From an uncultured Bacteroidia bacterium (GTDB taxonomy: Bacteria > Bacteroidota > Bacteroidia > Bacteroidales > UBA932), in NCBI GenBank assembly GCA_902769525.1, contig CACXPG010000008.1, positions 1 to 64,000 of the forward strand: 64,000 nucleotides of DNA, read 5' to 3'. Position 1 is the first letter of the stretch; every line of letters begins with the position of its first letter. The position numbers and the translations under genes are program-made. A model generated the notes under the pieces. That model was not told where the DNA came from and did not search any database. It saw nothing but the letters and a program-made list of their open reading frames with translations. Shown in pieces: positions 53,225-63,200 of this stretch.

Positions 53225-53746
53225 ATGAAAAAACTTCTTCTTTTCTCGGCGACACTTATGCTTACAGTCCTTTTCATCGGCTGCAAGGGCAAGAAAACCG
53301 ATCCAAGCATTAACGCAGACTACGTTGACGATATGAAAGAAGTCCTCTGCCTTGAAGAGACTCCTATGATTGAAGAACAGCCAGTAAATCCTATGGAGGA
53401 TATCGACCGTTCTGTCTATATGGTTTACACCGGAACCATTGGAGACAAGGGGGCAACTCTCTGCTGGGCCCCTTGGAACAACCGCACGGAAGAAGACAAG
53501 GCAAACGGTATTTGTGGATACTTGGCCATGGACGAAAATCCTCGTCTGCGCTACACCCTCAGGGAAGTATCAGACGAGCCGCATATTGAAGGCTACAACA
53601 CTGTTGTCATAGACATCCTTCAGGGTGAGGAGAAGAAAGCCGTTCTCGAGGGTACCATAGAAGGCCGCGGCGACGGTTTCTACGGCACCGTCACCTTTGA
53701 AGGCACTGGAGAGAAAAAGGAATTCTCGCTGATGCAGCAATACTAG
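53225..53746 (+). CDS. Uncharacterised lipoprotein
   Basis: A 173-residue lipoprotein with a signal ending LFIGC (C20) and a mature part beginning KGKKTDP. The body has beta-rich segments (YMVYTGTIGDKGATLCW, KKAVLEGTIEGRGDGFYGTV) similar in layout to small lipocalin-like or META-like domains, but no family is recognised. It is monocistronic and converges with the orphan HicB gene. Confidence 0.75.
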   Translation: MKKLLLFSATLMLTVLFIGCKGKKTDPSINADYVDDMKEVLCLEETPMIEEQPVNPMEDIDRSVYMVYTGTIGDKGATLCWAPWNNRTEEDKANGICGYLAMDENPRLRYTLREVSDEPHIEGYNTVVIDILQGEEKKAVLEGTIEGRGDGFYGTVTFEGTGEKKEFSLMQQY

Positions 53747-53763
53747 CCGAGAACAGGGCTACT

Positions 53764-54114
53764 TCATCTGAATTTGATAGCTTGCATTTCGGATAAGCTG
53801 CGCATAACACCTTCCCGAATTTTCTTTTCCGTAGAAGCAGACGGCTTCTTGACTCCTTGTATATAATGTCCGAGTTGCGCGGCATTGATACCAGTAACTT
53901 TGGATATGCCTTCCAGCTTGAAGAGATCTTTGAGAGCGTGAAGGAAAGTAACAGTGTTGGCATAGTAGAATGTAATTGCCACCTCCTCAAAATCTTTTCC
54001 GGATTGCTGGTGGTATTCCTTCATGGCCTCATAACCCTTGTTGAAATCTTCTATGGTTTCCTTTACGGTTTTTCCAGTTCCCAAGCAACTGTAATTCAGA
54101 GGAGTGTTGTCCAT
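53764..54114 (-). CDS. HicB-like protein without a toxin partner
   Basis: A 116-residue protein similar in layout to the HicB antitoxin at 54443: a degenerate N-terminal HicB region (TVKETIEDFNKGYEAMKEY) and a C-terminal helix-turn-helix (ISKVTGINAAQLGHYIQG). No hicA gene adjoins it. I start at the ATG at 54114, where the similarity begins; an in-frame ATG at 54201 would add an unrelated basic stretch. It may be a remnant antitoxin or a regulator that acts on the neighbouring HicAB pair. Confidence 0.72.
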   Translation of the reverse strand: MDNTPLNYSCLGTGKTVKETIEDFNKGYEAMKEYHQQSGKDFEEVAITFYYANTVTFLHALKDLFKLEGISKVTGINAAQLGHYIQGVKKPSASTEKKIREGVMRSLSEMQAIKFR

Positions 54115-54204
54115 ATAAGCTGTAAACACGATTGCTAAGGAATGCGTAAAACACAATTTTTGCGGACAGCCACTTCTTTGACAAAACCTGTCAAAACGCA
54201 CTAG

Positions 54205-54212
54205 TACCTTTG
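54205..54212 (+). promoter_or_regulatory. Candidate -7 box (TACCTTTG)
   Basis: TACCTTTG matches TAnnTTTG, with TTTG at 54177-54180 upstream at somewhat long spacing. It would drive a small transcript toward the hairpin at 54248-54285 or the tiny ORF at 54310. Confidence 0.5.
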
Positions 54213-54247
54213 CATCGTGTTACTTAATGTTAGTGTTAGTGGTTAAC

Positions 54248-54285
54248 GGGCAGGTGGGGCAGTGATGTTCTGCCTGCCTTTTATT
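54248..54285 (+). terminator. Terminator-like hairpin in a short leader
   Basis: GGCAG pairs with CTGCC across TGATGTT, flanked by GGCA and TGCC, and is followed by TTTTATT. With the promoter box at 54205 it could define a small RNA of about 65 nt or an attenuator. Confidence 0.5.
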
Positions 54286-54309
54286 AAACAAGTAAAAAAC
54301 TGAACAGTT

Positions 54310-54384
54310 ATGAAACGTACTATCAGAATGATCCTGGCCTTCTTTGGAATAGGGCTGATCGACTACATCGAGAACTATAGGTAA
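54310..54384 (+). CDS. Tiny ORF, 24 residues
   Basis: ATG to TAA encodes 24 residues, MKRTIRMILAFFGIGLIDYI then ENYR. The basic start, hydrophobic middle (8-18) and polar end are typical of small membrane peptides. A promoter-like box and a hairpin precede it. Similar tiny genes exist in Bacteroidetes, but I do not recognise this one, and chance is possible. Confidence 0.35.
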   Translation: MKRTIRMILAFFGIGLIDYIENYR

Positions 54385-54442
54385 AAAAGATGGCTCTTTG
54401 CATTTCGCTGAGTGTAATAGCACCTCAAAACTTACCTTTTGA

Positions 54443-54847
54443 TTAAAACATAGATACGGCCAGGAGTTTTTTACCCAGGCTGTGCAACGCAGTTTCTATT
54501 TTGGAAACCTGCTTGCTTGATATAGCAAAATCTCCTCTTTTATAGTGTCTGAGAAGCGATGAGTTAACTCCGGCCATTTTGGCAAACTTTGTGAGATTGA
54601 TGCAATCAAGTTCGTCAAATACAGATGACACATCATATTTGTATTCAAATTCCGGATCTCTCAACTCCACCGGTACCTCCAGCCCTCTTTCCGGATATGT
54701 GCTTTTGACCTCTTCCAAAGTATTGAAGAAATCCTCCTTTGCCTCAGCGACATTCTGTCCGCTGCCTATAATGATTCCGCATTTCAGATCTTCGCTGTAT
54801 ACAGAGTATCCTGTTTCGTCCCTTTCAATGATAACATTCATTTTCAT
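54443..54847 (-). CDS. hicB: HicB family antitoxin
   Basis: Neutralises HicA and represses the operon. The 134-residue protein has the partial RNase H-like N-terminal fold (VIIERDETGYSVYSEDLKCG, then GQNVAEAKEDF) and a C-terminal helix-turn-helix (LTKFAKMAGVNSSLLRHYKRG). It starts one base after the hicA stop, in the usual toxin-first order. Confidence 0.9.
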   Translation of the reverse strand: MKMNVIIERDETGYSVYSEDLKCGIIIGSGQNVAEAKEDFFNTLEEVKSTYPERGLEVPVELRDPEFEYKYDVSSVFDELDCINLTKFAKMAGVNSSLLRHYKRGDFAISSKQVSKIETALHSLGKKLLAVSMF

Positions 54848-54848
54848 A

Positions 54849-55031
54849 TTAAAATCCTATCTGTTTTTTCAGTTTACTTAACAGTCCTTTTCTAATTTCT
54901 TGATTCCAGTGCCTTTCTATAGGTAACTCCTTCCCATTGTCTTTATGGATGTAGAGATCGTGCTTCTTCCCGTGTCTAAAAAACTCATAACCGTGTTTTT
55001 TAGCAATATCCCTCAGCTCACTCCATTTCAT
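54849..55031 (-). CDS. hicA: HicA family mRNA interferase toxin
   Basis: A 60-residue dsRNA-binding-like toxin that cleaves mRNA. The HicA pattern is clear: a first helix, then GYEFFRHGKKHDLYIH with the catalytic histidine probably at H24, then the GKELPIERH strand and a final helix. It is the first gene of the pair with hicB. Confidence 0.88.
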   Translation of the reverse strand: MKWSELRDIAKKHGYEFFRHGKKHDLYIHKDNGKELPIERHWNQEIRKGLLSKLKKQIGF

Positions 55032-55221
55032 CTTTCAATACGGCTGTTAAAAGTAACACAAAATTGTGATAATGCAAAATATAAGTTGATCTTTTAATGC
55101 ATTCATCTCCGACAAACATATTCCTATTACCTTAATATTCAGATTCCAAGTAGTAACATTCTCCTCACTTTTTTACAATCGTGCGATTGCCGATGAATGC
55201 ATAAAACACAATCATAACATA

Positions 55222-55247
55222 CAGCTACTTACAAAGCACCATAGCCC
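55222..55247. repeat. Dispersed 26-base repeat, copy 3
   Basis: Core ACTTACAAAGCACCAT, identical in the core to copy 1. Confidence 0.7.
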
Positions 55248-55331
55248 CTTGTCTTTCACGGCTACGGTTGCAATCTTAGAGGCTCAAACACCCCCCCTCA
55301 CCTTTTACAATCGTGGAATCGTATTTTTTGC

Positions 55332-55339
55332 TAAATTTG
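55332..55339 (+). promoter_or_regulatory. Candidate -7 box (TAAATTTG)
   Basis: TAAATTTG lies 20 bases before the ATG at 55360 and probably drives the pair of paralogous genes. Confidence 0.55.
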
Positions 55340-55359
55340 ATAATTGGAGTAGAATCGTC

Positions 55360-56139
55360 ATGAAAAAGCCGTTTGTCATAGCAACAGTTGCAGTAGCAGC
55401 CCTGCTTTTATGCATGGCAGCCCAGTCATGCCGCCAGGTAAGCAAGATTATCAGCGGCGTGCAGAAATTGAAGAAAGTGGCCGATGACAACACAAAATAC
55501 CTTCACTTGGAGTTCCTGGACATTCCGATAGCCGGCGGCTGCAACAAGTTTGTAGACACCCTCAAAACCCTGGGCTTCCATGATGCAGAATCATACTCAG
55601 ACGCTTATTGGCTCTATGGCAATTACAGCGGCCTGCCGGTTGAGGCCTGTGTTTATTTCACTCCTATAACCAAGCTTGCCAGCCGAGTGGCCGTCTATTA
55701 TCCCGACCGTCCCTCCTGGGCCGACATTGAGTCTGAGTATTTCCGTCTCAAGGACAGCCTGACCGTCCTCTACGGCGAACCTGAGTCCAAAGAGACATTC
55801 GAGCCCCCTTTTAAGAAGGGCGACGGCTATGAGATGAAGGCCGTGGAGAAGAATATGTGCGAATACTGGTCTATCTTCAGCGTCTTCCACGGCGGCGCCC
55901 TCATTGGCACCATTTACCTGGACATTGGCAAGGGCGATGACCCCAACACTTGTGAAATCATGCTTTTGTTCACCGATACCCGCAACTTTCAGATGGAGCA
56001 AAAGGAAACCAACGCCGCTTCTAAAATGGTTGATAGTGTTCAAGACTCTCAAGACGACACAGACTCTACTGAAGCCTCCACCGCCAAAGACTCCACTTCA
56101 ACTCAACCCACAGAATCAAACAATAAACCAATACAATGA
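55360..56139 (+). CDS. Uncharacterised lipoprotein-like protein, paralogue 1
   Basis: Not recognised. The 259-residue protein has an N-terminal hydrophobic signal ending LCMAAQSC, a possible lipobox. The core (about residues 45-205: LEFLDIPIAGG, FVDTLKTLGFHDAES, YYPDRPSWADIESEYFRLKD) aligns in layout with the next gene, so they are paralogues. A serine, threonine and glutamate-rich tail ends the protein. Its GC content is like the chromosome, while its neighbour is AT-rich. The stop overlaps the next start as ATGA. Confidence 0.78.
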   Translation: MKKPFVIATVAVAALLLCMAAQSCRQVSKIISGVQKLKKVADDNTKYLHLEFLDIPIAGGCNKFVDTLKTLGFHDAESYSDAYWLYGNYSGLPVEACVYFTPITKLASRVAVYYPDRPSWADIESEYFRLKDSLTVLYGEPESKETFEPPFKKGDGYEMKAVEKNMCEYWSIFSVFHGGALIGTIYLDIGKGDDPNTCEIMLLFTDTRNFQMEQKETNAASKMVDSVQDSQDDTDSTEASTAKDSTSTQPTESNNKPIQ

Positions 56140-56723
56140 AGAAACTGTTTTTTATCGCGATGGTCTTGATTGCTGCGATGATGAGTGCAAATGTTGAGTC
56201 GTTTGCGCAGACAAAGCATATTCAATTTAAAGGTATTCCTGTAGATGGAACACTTTCTTCCTTTGTGGAGAAGTTGATAACTCAGGGATTTGATTACATA
56301 GCAGAGCAAGATGGTTTAGCTCTTTTAACTGGAAAATTTGCTGGTTATTCTGGGTGTAACATAATAGTTGTATCTGCAAGGAATACTGTATGGAAAGTTG
56401 TGGTGGAGTTCCCAGAACAGTCAACTCTTTCTGATGTCAAGAAAAGGTATGAAGAGTTTAAACAATCCTTTAAACTTAAATACAATGTGGATCCAAAGGT
56501 AATTGAAGAATTGGACGATAGATATAAGAGTGAACAGATAGCTTATATTGGATTCAAGAATAAGGTTTCTCAATGGGCCAGTCTTTTTGAGATACCAGGA
56601 GGGTCTGTTGTGCTTGAAATCCAAGCCAGTTCTGATTCTTATGGAGATTTTCAGCTGCGATTGGATTATTATGACGAAATGAATTCTGTGATTAGAGATT
56701 CTGCTACGATGGATGATATTTAA
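56136..56723 (+). CDS. Uncharacterised exported protein, paralogue 2
   Basis: Not recognised. The 195-residue protein has a cleavable signal peptide (ending VESFA) and the same core as paralogue 1 (IQFKGIPVDGTLSSFVEKL, VEFPEQSTLSDVKKRYEEFK), but no lipobox and no tail. It overlaps the first gene by four bases. Its base composition is clearly lower in GC, marking the left edge of an AT-rich island that continues to the window end. Confidence 0.78.
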   Translation: MKKLFFIAMVLIAAMMSANVESFAQTKHIQFKGIPVDGTLSSFVEKLITQGFDYIAEQDGLALLTGKFAGYSGCNIIVVSARNTVWKVVVEFPEQSTLSDVKKRYEEFKQSFKLKYNVDPKVIEELDDRYKSEQIAYIGFKNKVSQWASLFEIPGGSVVLEIQASSDSYGDFQLRLDYYDEMNSVIRDSATMDDI

Positions 56724-56780
56724 TAGTTGATAAATTAGTTGCCTACTCCTTTTCGTCCTTGAAACTTATTAACGACCACA

Positions 56781-59700
56781 ATGAATAACACACTTATTGA
56801 CAACTCCTCAGAACAACTTTCAATGCTTAGTTCATTAAAAGAATGTTTTGCTGATGAAGGAATACATACTGTCAAAATAGCTACTGGTTATTGGGACATT
56901 CCTGGCCTTGCTCTTTTGGCTGATAGTATTAGGCATTTTCTAGAAAGAGAAGGAACTAAAATGTTGTTATTAATAGGTAGAGATCCCTATATTTATTGGA
57001 ATCAAGTCAGAAATCCAAAGTATAAGGACTTGTCATTTCCTAGTGACTATATTCGAACAGATATTAGTGAGCTGGAGCCTAAAGAAGAATTTGAGAATGC
57101 CGTAAATCTTCTTTTGGATTATTGCTCGGAAAAAGAGAGCTCTAAAATTCAGATACGCATTTTTCGTAAAAATGAAGAAGATGATACTCAATTTCTTCAT
57201 TCCAAGTGTTATATTTTTGATGGCGCCAGTGTTGGCACTGGTTATGGCTTTATTGGAAGCTCTAATTTTACACAAAAAGGGCTCATAGGAAATGCCGAAT
57301 TAAATTACTTAGAAACAGATGTTACTAAAGTTTTGTCAGATACTCCTATTCCAAATCACAAAACTCATTTGCAGTGGTTCAATGAGAAATGGGATATTTC
57401 TGAGGAATGGAATAGGGAGTTTTTAGAGCAAGTTCTCAAAAAGACCCCAATAGCAAAAAAGGTTGAAGAAACACGCAAAACAATAGAAACACTTACTCCT
57501 TACGAGGTATATATAAAGTATTTGCAACAACATTTCGGAGATCTGGCGAACCCTAAGACTATTGAAGTTCTTAAATCATATCTTCCCAAGAAATATTCTA
57601 TTTTGAACTATCAGTTGGACGCAGTCCTTCAGTGTTTCTACATAATGAAGAATCATGGTGGATTCATTTTGGGAGATGTCGTTGGATTAGGAAAAACGGT
57701 TGTCGGTCTTTTAATCATTAAGAAGTTTCTGGATGAAGCTTCGACTCTTAATAGGGAGCGGAAAGTTCTTATTGTAACACCACCTGCAATTTTGCCTTCT
57801 TGGCAAAAAACATTGTTAGAATTTGATGAGGACTCAAAGGATAAGATAAGTGATTGTATCTCTTTTATTACAACAGGAAGCATCGGGAAACTGATAGATC
57901 TTGATAGCGAAGACCTTGAAGAAGATTATAATGAATCTCAAAATTATTCACAAGAGCCAGAAGAACAATCTGATGCTTTTGCAAATGAACTCGGTTATGA
58001 TAATTATGGCCTGATTATTATAGATGAGAGTCATAATTTTAGAAGCAGTTCTACTCAGAAATACAATGATCTTGATTCACTTATAGGAGATATTCTTTTA
58101 CGAACAGGTAATGCCCCTTTTGTAGGGTTGTTATCAGCAACTCCACAAAACAACTCCCCGGAAGACATTAGAAGTCAGATATACCTATTCCAAAGAGAGC
58201 CAAACAAGAGCACCTTGCCAAATATTGAAGGGGGAAAACTAGATTCATTCTTCAGTCGTGCCATCAGAGATTTCTATTTCGCTAGGAAGATAAGTACATC
58301 AGAAGAAGGAAAACGATTACTGATTAATTCATCTAATGAGGTAAGAAAACGCGTGCTAGATGACTTGTTGGTTAGACGTACAAGGCGCGATATAAAAACT
58401 CATTATCAAGAAGATAGTAAAAATATACACTTCCCAACTGTTTCAGGCCCTCATACATTAGAGTATAAATTCGATGAAGAACTATGTCAGCTTTTCTTTG
58501 ATACGATAAATGCTATAGTGAGAGAAGATGAAAGTTCGCCACTAATACCTGGTGTAAACCTTGGATTCTACAGGTATATTTCTATTTCATTCTTAATTTC
58601 TAAACAGCATCAGAAACTGTACGAGGGAAGAAATATTGATGTTGGAAGAGTTTCCAGGCAGCTTTCCAATATTATGCGAATTAATCTAATCAAGAGGCTC
58701 GAAAGTAGTTTTGCTGCATTTAAATCATCCTTGCATAACCTTCAACAATATACTCAAAATATGATAGACATGCTGGATAATGATACGGTGTACATCTGTC
58801 CAGACATTAATGTTAATAAGGTTATAGAAAAAGAAGGGGGGCTGAAAAAGGCTATACCTGTTTTAGACAAGTTGATAGAAAAGAAAAAAAAGAATAACAA
58901 AAAATTTAGAAAAGCTGATTTCAAAGATGAATATAGGACCCATCTAAATGATGACTTGTTTTTGATAAACAGCTTATGTAAAAGATGGGATAAGAATGAA
59001 TTGGATCCTAAAATGGATTCATTTAAAAAGCATTTTCTTATAGACTTATTTAATCCGACAATTAATAATCCAAAGCAAATAGATAAGCCTAGACTGGTTA
59101 TTTTTACGGAAGCTATTGATACGCTCGATACTTTAGCACGTTTTATAAATACTACTGGACATAGAGCTTTAAAGATTTCCGCAAAAAACCGAAAAGACTT
59201 ACAACAAGTTATAACTGAGAATTTTGACGCAAACGCTGATGTTAAGAAAGACGATTATGATGTAATTGTAACAACAGAAGTTTTAGCAGAGGGGGTTAAT
59301 CTTCATCGTTCGAATGTGATTCTTAATTATGATACTCCGTGGAATTCTACTAGACTTATGCAGAGAATTGGCCGAGTAAATAGAATTGGTTCAAAAGAAG
59401 ATACAGTTCACGTTTTTAATTTCTATCCGACAACAGAGAGTAATCAACAAATAAATCTCATAGAAATTTCCTACTCTAAACTTCAAGCTTTCCATACTAT
59501 GTTTGGTGAAGACAATAAAGTCTTTTCTGAACGAGAAATTCTTTCCGAAGCAGATTTTAATAAACTTATAGATGACGAAGAATCACCATTCGCTAAATAT
59601 ATATCAGATTTGAAATTGTATCAGAGCAAATATCCGGATAGGTATAATCTATTAACAGAGAAACCTTTTATGGGATTAGGCGGAACTGTTGTAAACGATT

Positions 59701-60224
59701 CTCAAAAGCGCTTGGCTGTTGTTGTTGCTCAAAATAGGGGAATAACAAACATTATTTCTGATACTGAAGATACTAAAGTAGTGTCTCCGTTAATTTTTAT
59801 GGAAGAATTAAGGTGTGATGAGGACGCACGCTTCTTACAGTCTTCCATTAACTTATCAGAGACATTCAGAGAAACCCTCTTGAGGTGCTATAATAGTCAT
59901 GTAACCCAGATGATTAATTCAAGAGATGCAAGATATGTAATAATAGAGGCTAATACATTCCTTCATGATGTGATACTTCCTTATATCAAAACAGAAGAAG
60001 GGCAAAGGGCCTATGGGGCAGCAAATGTTGCTCTTCGCAGGAATAATATTTCCGTAGCTAGAAAACTTATAAAATATAAACAAGAATTGGAATATAAAGG
60101 CGTTTCCTTATTTGGGCTGGAGTCTGACATAGATATGTGGGTGTCATCTGCATTCTCCTCTATAGCAGAGAAAGCTCAACAAAAATATGGGAATCCAGAA
60201 ATTGCCTTGTTTGAAGAAATATAA
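56781..60224 (+). CDS. PLD-nuclease/SNF2 helicase fusion, restriction subunit
   Basis: An 1147-residue protein. Residues 1-210 form a phospholipase D-type nuclease domain with one H140-x-K142-x4-D147 motif and GSSNFTQKG, as in BfiI-like nucleases that act as dimers. An SNF2-type helicase follows: Walker A GLGKT (K305), DESH at 415-418 and motif VI TRLMQRIGRVNRIG. The C-terminal 200 residues are helical. With the methyltransferase six bases downstream it should form an ATP-driven restriction system that cuts unmodified foreign DNA. It is AT-rich compared with the chromosome. Relation to DISARM drmD is possible, but no drmA or drmB is present. Confidence 0.85.
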   Translation: MNNTLIDNSSEQLSMLSSLKECFADEGIHTVKIATGYWDIPGLALLADSIRHFLEREGTKMLLLIGRDPYIYWNQVRNPKYKDLSFPSDYIRTDISELEPKEEFENAVNLLLDYCSEKESSKIQIRIFRKNEEDDTQFLHSKCYIFDGASVGTGYGFIGSSNFTQKGLIGNAELNYLETDVTKVLSDTPIPNHKTHLQWFNEKWDISEEWNREFLEQVLKKTPIAKKVEETRKTIETLTPYEVYIKYLQQHFGDLANPKTIEVLKSYLPKKYSILNYQLDAVLQCFYIMKNHGGFILGDVVGLGKTVVGLLIIKKFLDEASTLNRERKVLIVTPPAILPSWQKTLLEFDEDSKDKISDCISFITTGSIGKLIDLDSEDLEEDYNESQNYSQEPEEQSDAFANELGYDNYGLIIIDESHNFRSSSTQKYNDLDSLIGDILLRTGNAPFVGLLSATPQNNSPEDIRSQIYLFQREPNKSTLPNIEGGKLDSFFSRAIRDFYFARKISTSEEGKRLLINSSNEVRKRVLDDLLVRRTRRDIKTHYQEDSKNIHFPTVSGPHTLEYKFDEELCQLFFDTINAIVREDESSPLIPGVNLGFYRYISISFLISKQHQKLYEGRNIDVGRVSRQLSNIMRINLIKRLESSFAAFKSSLHNLQQYTQNMIDMLDNDTVYICPDINVNKVIEKEGGLKKAIPVLDKLIEKKKKNNKKFRKADFKDEYRTHLNDDLFLINSLCKRWDKNELDPKMDSFKKHFLIDLFNPTINNPKQIDKPRLVIFTEAIDTLDTLARFINTTGHRALKISAKNRKDLQQVITENFDANADVKKDDYDVIVTTEVLAEGVNLHRSNVILNYDTPWNSTRLMQRIGRVNRIGSKEDTVHVFNFYPTTESNQQINLIEISYSKLQAFHTMFGEDNKVFSEREILSEADFNKLIDDEESPFAKYISDLKLYQSKYPDRYNLLTEKPFMGLGGTVVNDSQKRLAVVVAQNRGITNIISDTEDTKVVSPLIFMEELRCDEDARFLQSSINLSETFRETLLRCYNSHVTQMINSRDARYVIIEANTFLHDVILPYIKTEEGQRAYGAANVALRRNNISVARKLIKYKQELEYKGVSLFGLESDIDMWVSSAFSSIAEKAQQKYGNPEIALFEEI

Positions 60225-60230
60225 TAAGAT

Positions 60231-63200
60231 ATGAGTCATACTATTCAAAATGTTGATTTATCCAAGGCTTTTAGCCAGGTCCTTGATCGAGACTATCCAG
60301 GGTACAAGTTGTTCTTGAAAGAAGTTCTTTATCCTATTTTTAAGGAAGACCTTATAATTCTTCCTGTCAAAGAAGACTTAGTAGCCAACTCTAATAGCAC
60401 TATAAGTACTAGTGCCTTAAATAGTGCTAATATCAAGTCTCTTTGTCGTGTTGCTACAATTGATTCTTTCAAGACAAGAGACACAATAGAAATTTTTGAC
60501 ATCACTCTTTCGGATAATTCTAATGTGTCTCGTTCAAGGGTTGGAATTCAACGTATAATACGTAGTCAGTTGTATCATTATTCTCATGCTTTTATGCTTT
60601 TCCACTATGAGAAGTCTGATAATAAAGATTGGCGCTTTTCGTATGTTTATAAGAAAGACAAATTAGCTGAAACGACAGATGCTAAAAGATTTACTTATCT
60701 GTTTAACAGAAATTTACATGCGAGGACGGCTATAGATAGATTTGTTGGATTGACAGATGGAGAAATAGATAACAAATCCTTGATAGATGCTTTCTCTGTA
60801 GAAGCTTTGTCTGATGAGTTTTTTGACAAGTATCGCGAGCAATATGCCAAGTTTGTCAAATATATAACTGGAAAAGAATACATTAAGGAAAAAGGGAAAT
60901 GGGTAGAAAAGATTACCGGAAAGCCTAAGTCCTCAATCTATAACGCATTTGGGAGAGATGATAAGAGAGTTAGGGATTACATAAAAAAGATGATGGGGCG
61001 TTTGACTTTCCTTCATTTTTTGCAGCGTAAGGGTTGGATGAACAATGACTATAATTACATGTTCAATCTTTTCCGTGACTCAGATAATCAACAGGATTTC
61101 TTGGATTCTGTTCTTGAACCGTTATTCTTTGGTATACTTAACACAAGAAAAGAAAATAGATCCAAATTATTCAAGAATAAAGGATGGGACAAGCAACTCC
61201 TTAAACAATGGAAAGATATACCATATTTGAATGGAGGACTCTTTGAAGAAGATGAAGACGATCAGCTATCTGTAAAATTTCCTAAAGAATACTTTGAAGA
61301 CTTATTTGAATTTTATTCTGAGTATAATTTTACCGTAGATGAGAATGACCCAGATGATGCTGAAATCGGTGTGGATCCCGAAATGCTGGGCAAAATTTTT
61401 GAAAACTTGCTTGAAGACAATAAGGACAAGGGTGCTTTTTATACGCCGAAAGAAATTGTCCGCTATATGTGTTCAGAATCTCTTATTGCCTATCTCATTG
61501 AATCATCAAAGATCGAAGAGAACAAAGTACGCAACTTTGTAAACGATCCTTACGCTTATGAAGATTCTTTGACAAAAAGAGAGAAAGAGAAACTAACGAA
61601 GTACTTGGAAAGTGTTAAAATATGTGATCCGGCTATAGGTTCTGGTGCCTTCCCTATGGGGCTTTTAAATCAATTGTTGAGATGTCGCGAGGCTCTCTCT
61701 GACAATGAGAAACCAAGATCTGAGTTAAAAAAAGAAATATTAAAGAATAATATCTATGGTGTTGATATTGAGCGTGGTGCTATAGATATTGCAAGACTTC
61801 GTTTTTGGCTGTCAATAGTTGTTGACGAAGATACTCCATCTCCTCTTCCAAATCTTGATTTTAAGATTATGCAAGGCAATTCTTTGTTGGAAAGTTACAA
61901 AGGAGTTGACTTGAGCCATCTTATTGACTTGGACGAGAAAGAAGAAAAGGATACTCTTTTTGAGGATGAATACTCTCAAATTCCAAAAATCTTGAAAGAA
62001 AAGCTTGACACATTCTACGATAGCTCTGAACACAAAGAAAAAGTTAAGCTTCATCAAGAAATAAGGTCATTAATTGAAAAACAAATCAAGACACGCGTTC
62101 AAAGCTGGGATTCTAATATTGATGTGGCTGGTAATTCAGACTTTTTCTTATGGCATACCTGGTTCTATGATGTATTTTATCGACCGCAAGGATGCGACGG
62201 GTTTGATATCGTAATAGGGAATCCTCCCTATATATCTGCTCTGGAGGCAAAGAAGATTCTGTCGGATGAGATTAGAAATGATTATAAACGCTCATTCCAA
62301 TCGGCCACCGGTGCTTATGATATGTACATAATCTTTATCGAACTAGGCCTTTCAATGTTAACTCAGAACGGCACCCTTGCCTTCATCACTCCTTCCAAAT
62401 ACTTGTCAGCCGAGTATGCAATTGGCCTGCGCAGCTTTATTCTTTCCGGTTTTTCCCTCGCCCATATCTCAGATTATTCCTCTGTGAAGGTGTTCGAATC
62501 CGCAGGCGTTTCAACGCTTGTATCGATTATTCGTAGGATGGAACAACAGCCAGAGGTGTCTTTCACCAGCTACCGTAGTCTAACAGATATTAATACCTAT
62601 CACCGCTATCTGAGTTCTGTTTTAACGGCCTTGCCTAATAACATCTGGGGGCATCTCCTTAGCACCAATGCCGACTTATTTTTTAAGATATACTATCAGA
62701 GTTCTGTTTTGGAAGAGTACGCAGAGGTTAACGCTTGTTCAACGGCCGGAGAAGCTGAGGCTTACGAAGATAACCTCACCGAGTCACCAGGTTCGCATTC
62801 ATTCAAGTATTTGAATAACGGCACTCTCAATCGGTACACATCATATTGGGGCACAAAAAAGATACATAAAGGGCTACTACGTCCATATCTTTCAACTAAC
62901 TATATGACCGAGAGAAGGGCTATGCTTTTCAAGAAACCCAAACTCCTCTTTGCTAAGATAGCAAAATGCCCAGAGGTCTTTTTTGATTCTGAAGGAGAGT
63001 ATTCATCAGCCAATACAAATATGGTATACGATGTTGAAGGTTATGATCTTCGTGCCCTCCTGGGCTATTTTAACTCTTCAACCTATAATTTCTTGTATAA
63101 GGTTATGTTCGGGGGACTTTCTATGCTTGGATCCTTACAATTCCAAGCCCCGCAAATCCGAAAGAGCCTGATACCCAATTCAATTAAAAACTCAACGGAA

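Larger units (their letters stand above)
55032..55359. other. Intergenic region upstream of hicA and the paired lipoprotein genes
   Basis: No gene is seen in these 328 bases. It is AT-rich and contains the third copy of the dispersed 26-base repeat (55222-55247) and a -7 box at 55332. A TTG-started extension of the downstream frame from 55249 would run through the repeat and the promoter and is not credible. Confidence 0.6.

Noticed and set aside
55249-55359. N-terminal extension of the first paralogous lipoprotein from a TTG at 55249
   Set aside because: It would run through the dispersed repeat and the -7 box and would place the signal peptide internally; the ATG at 55360 is better.
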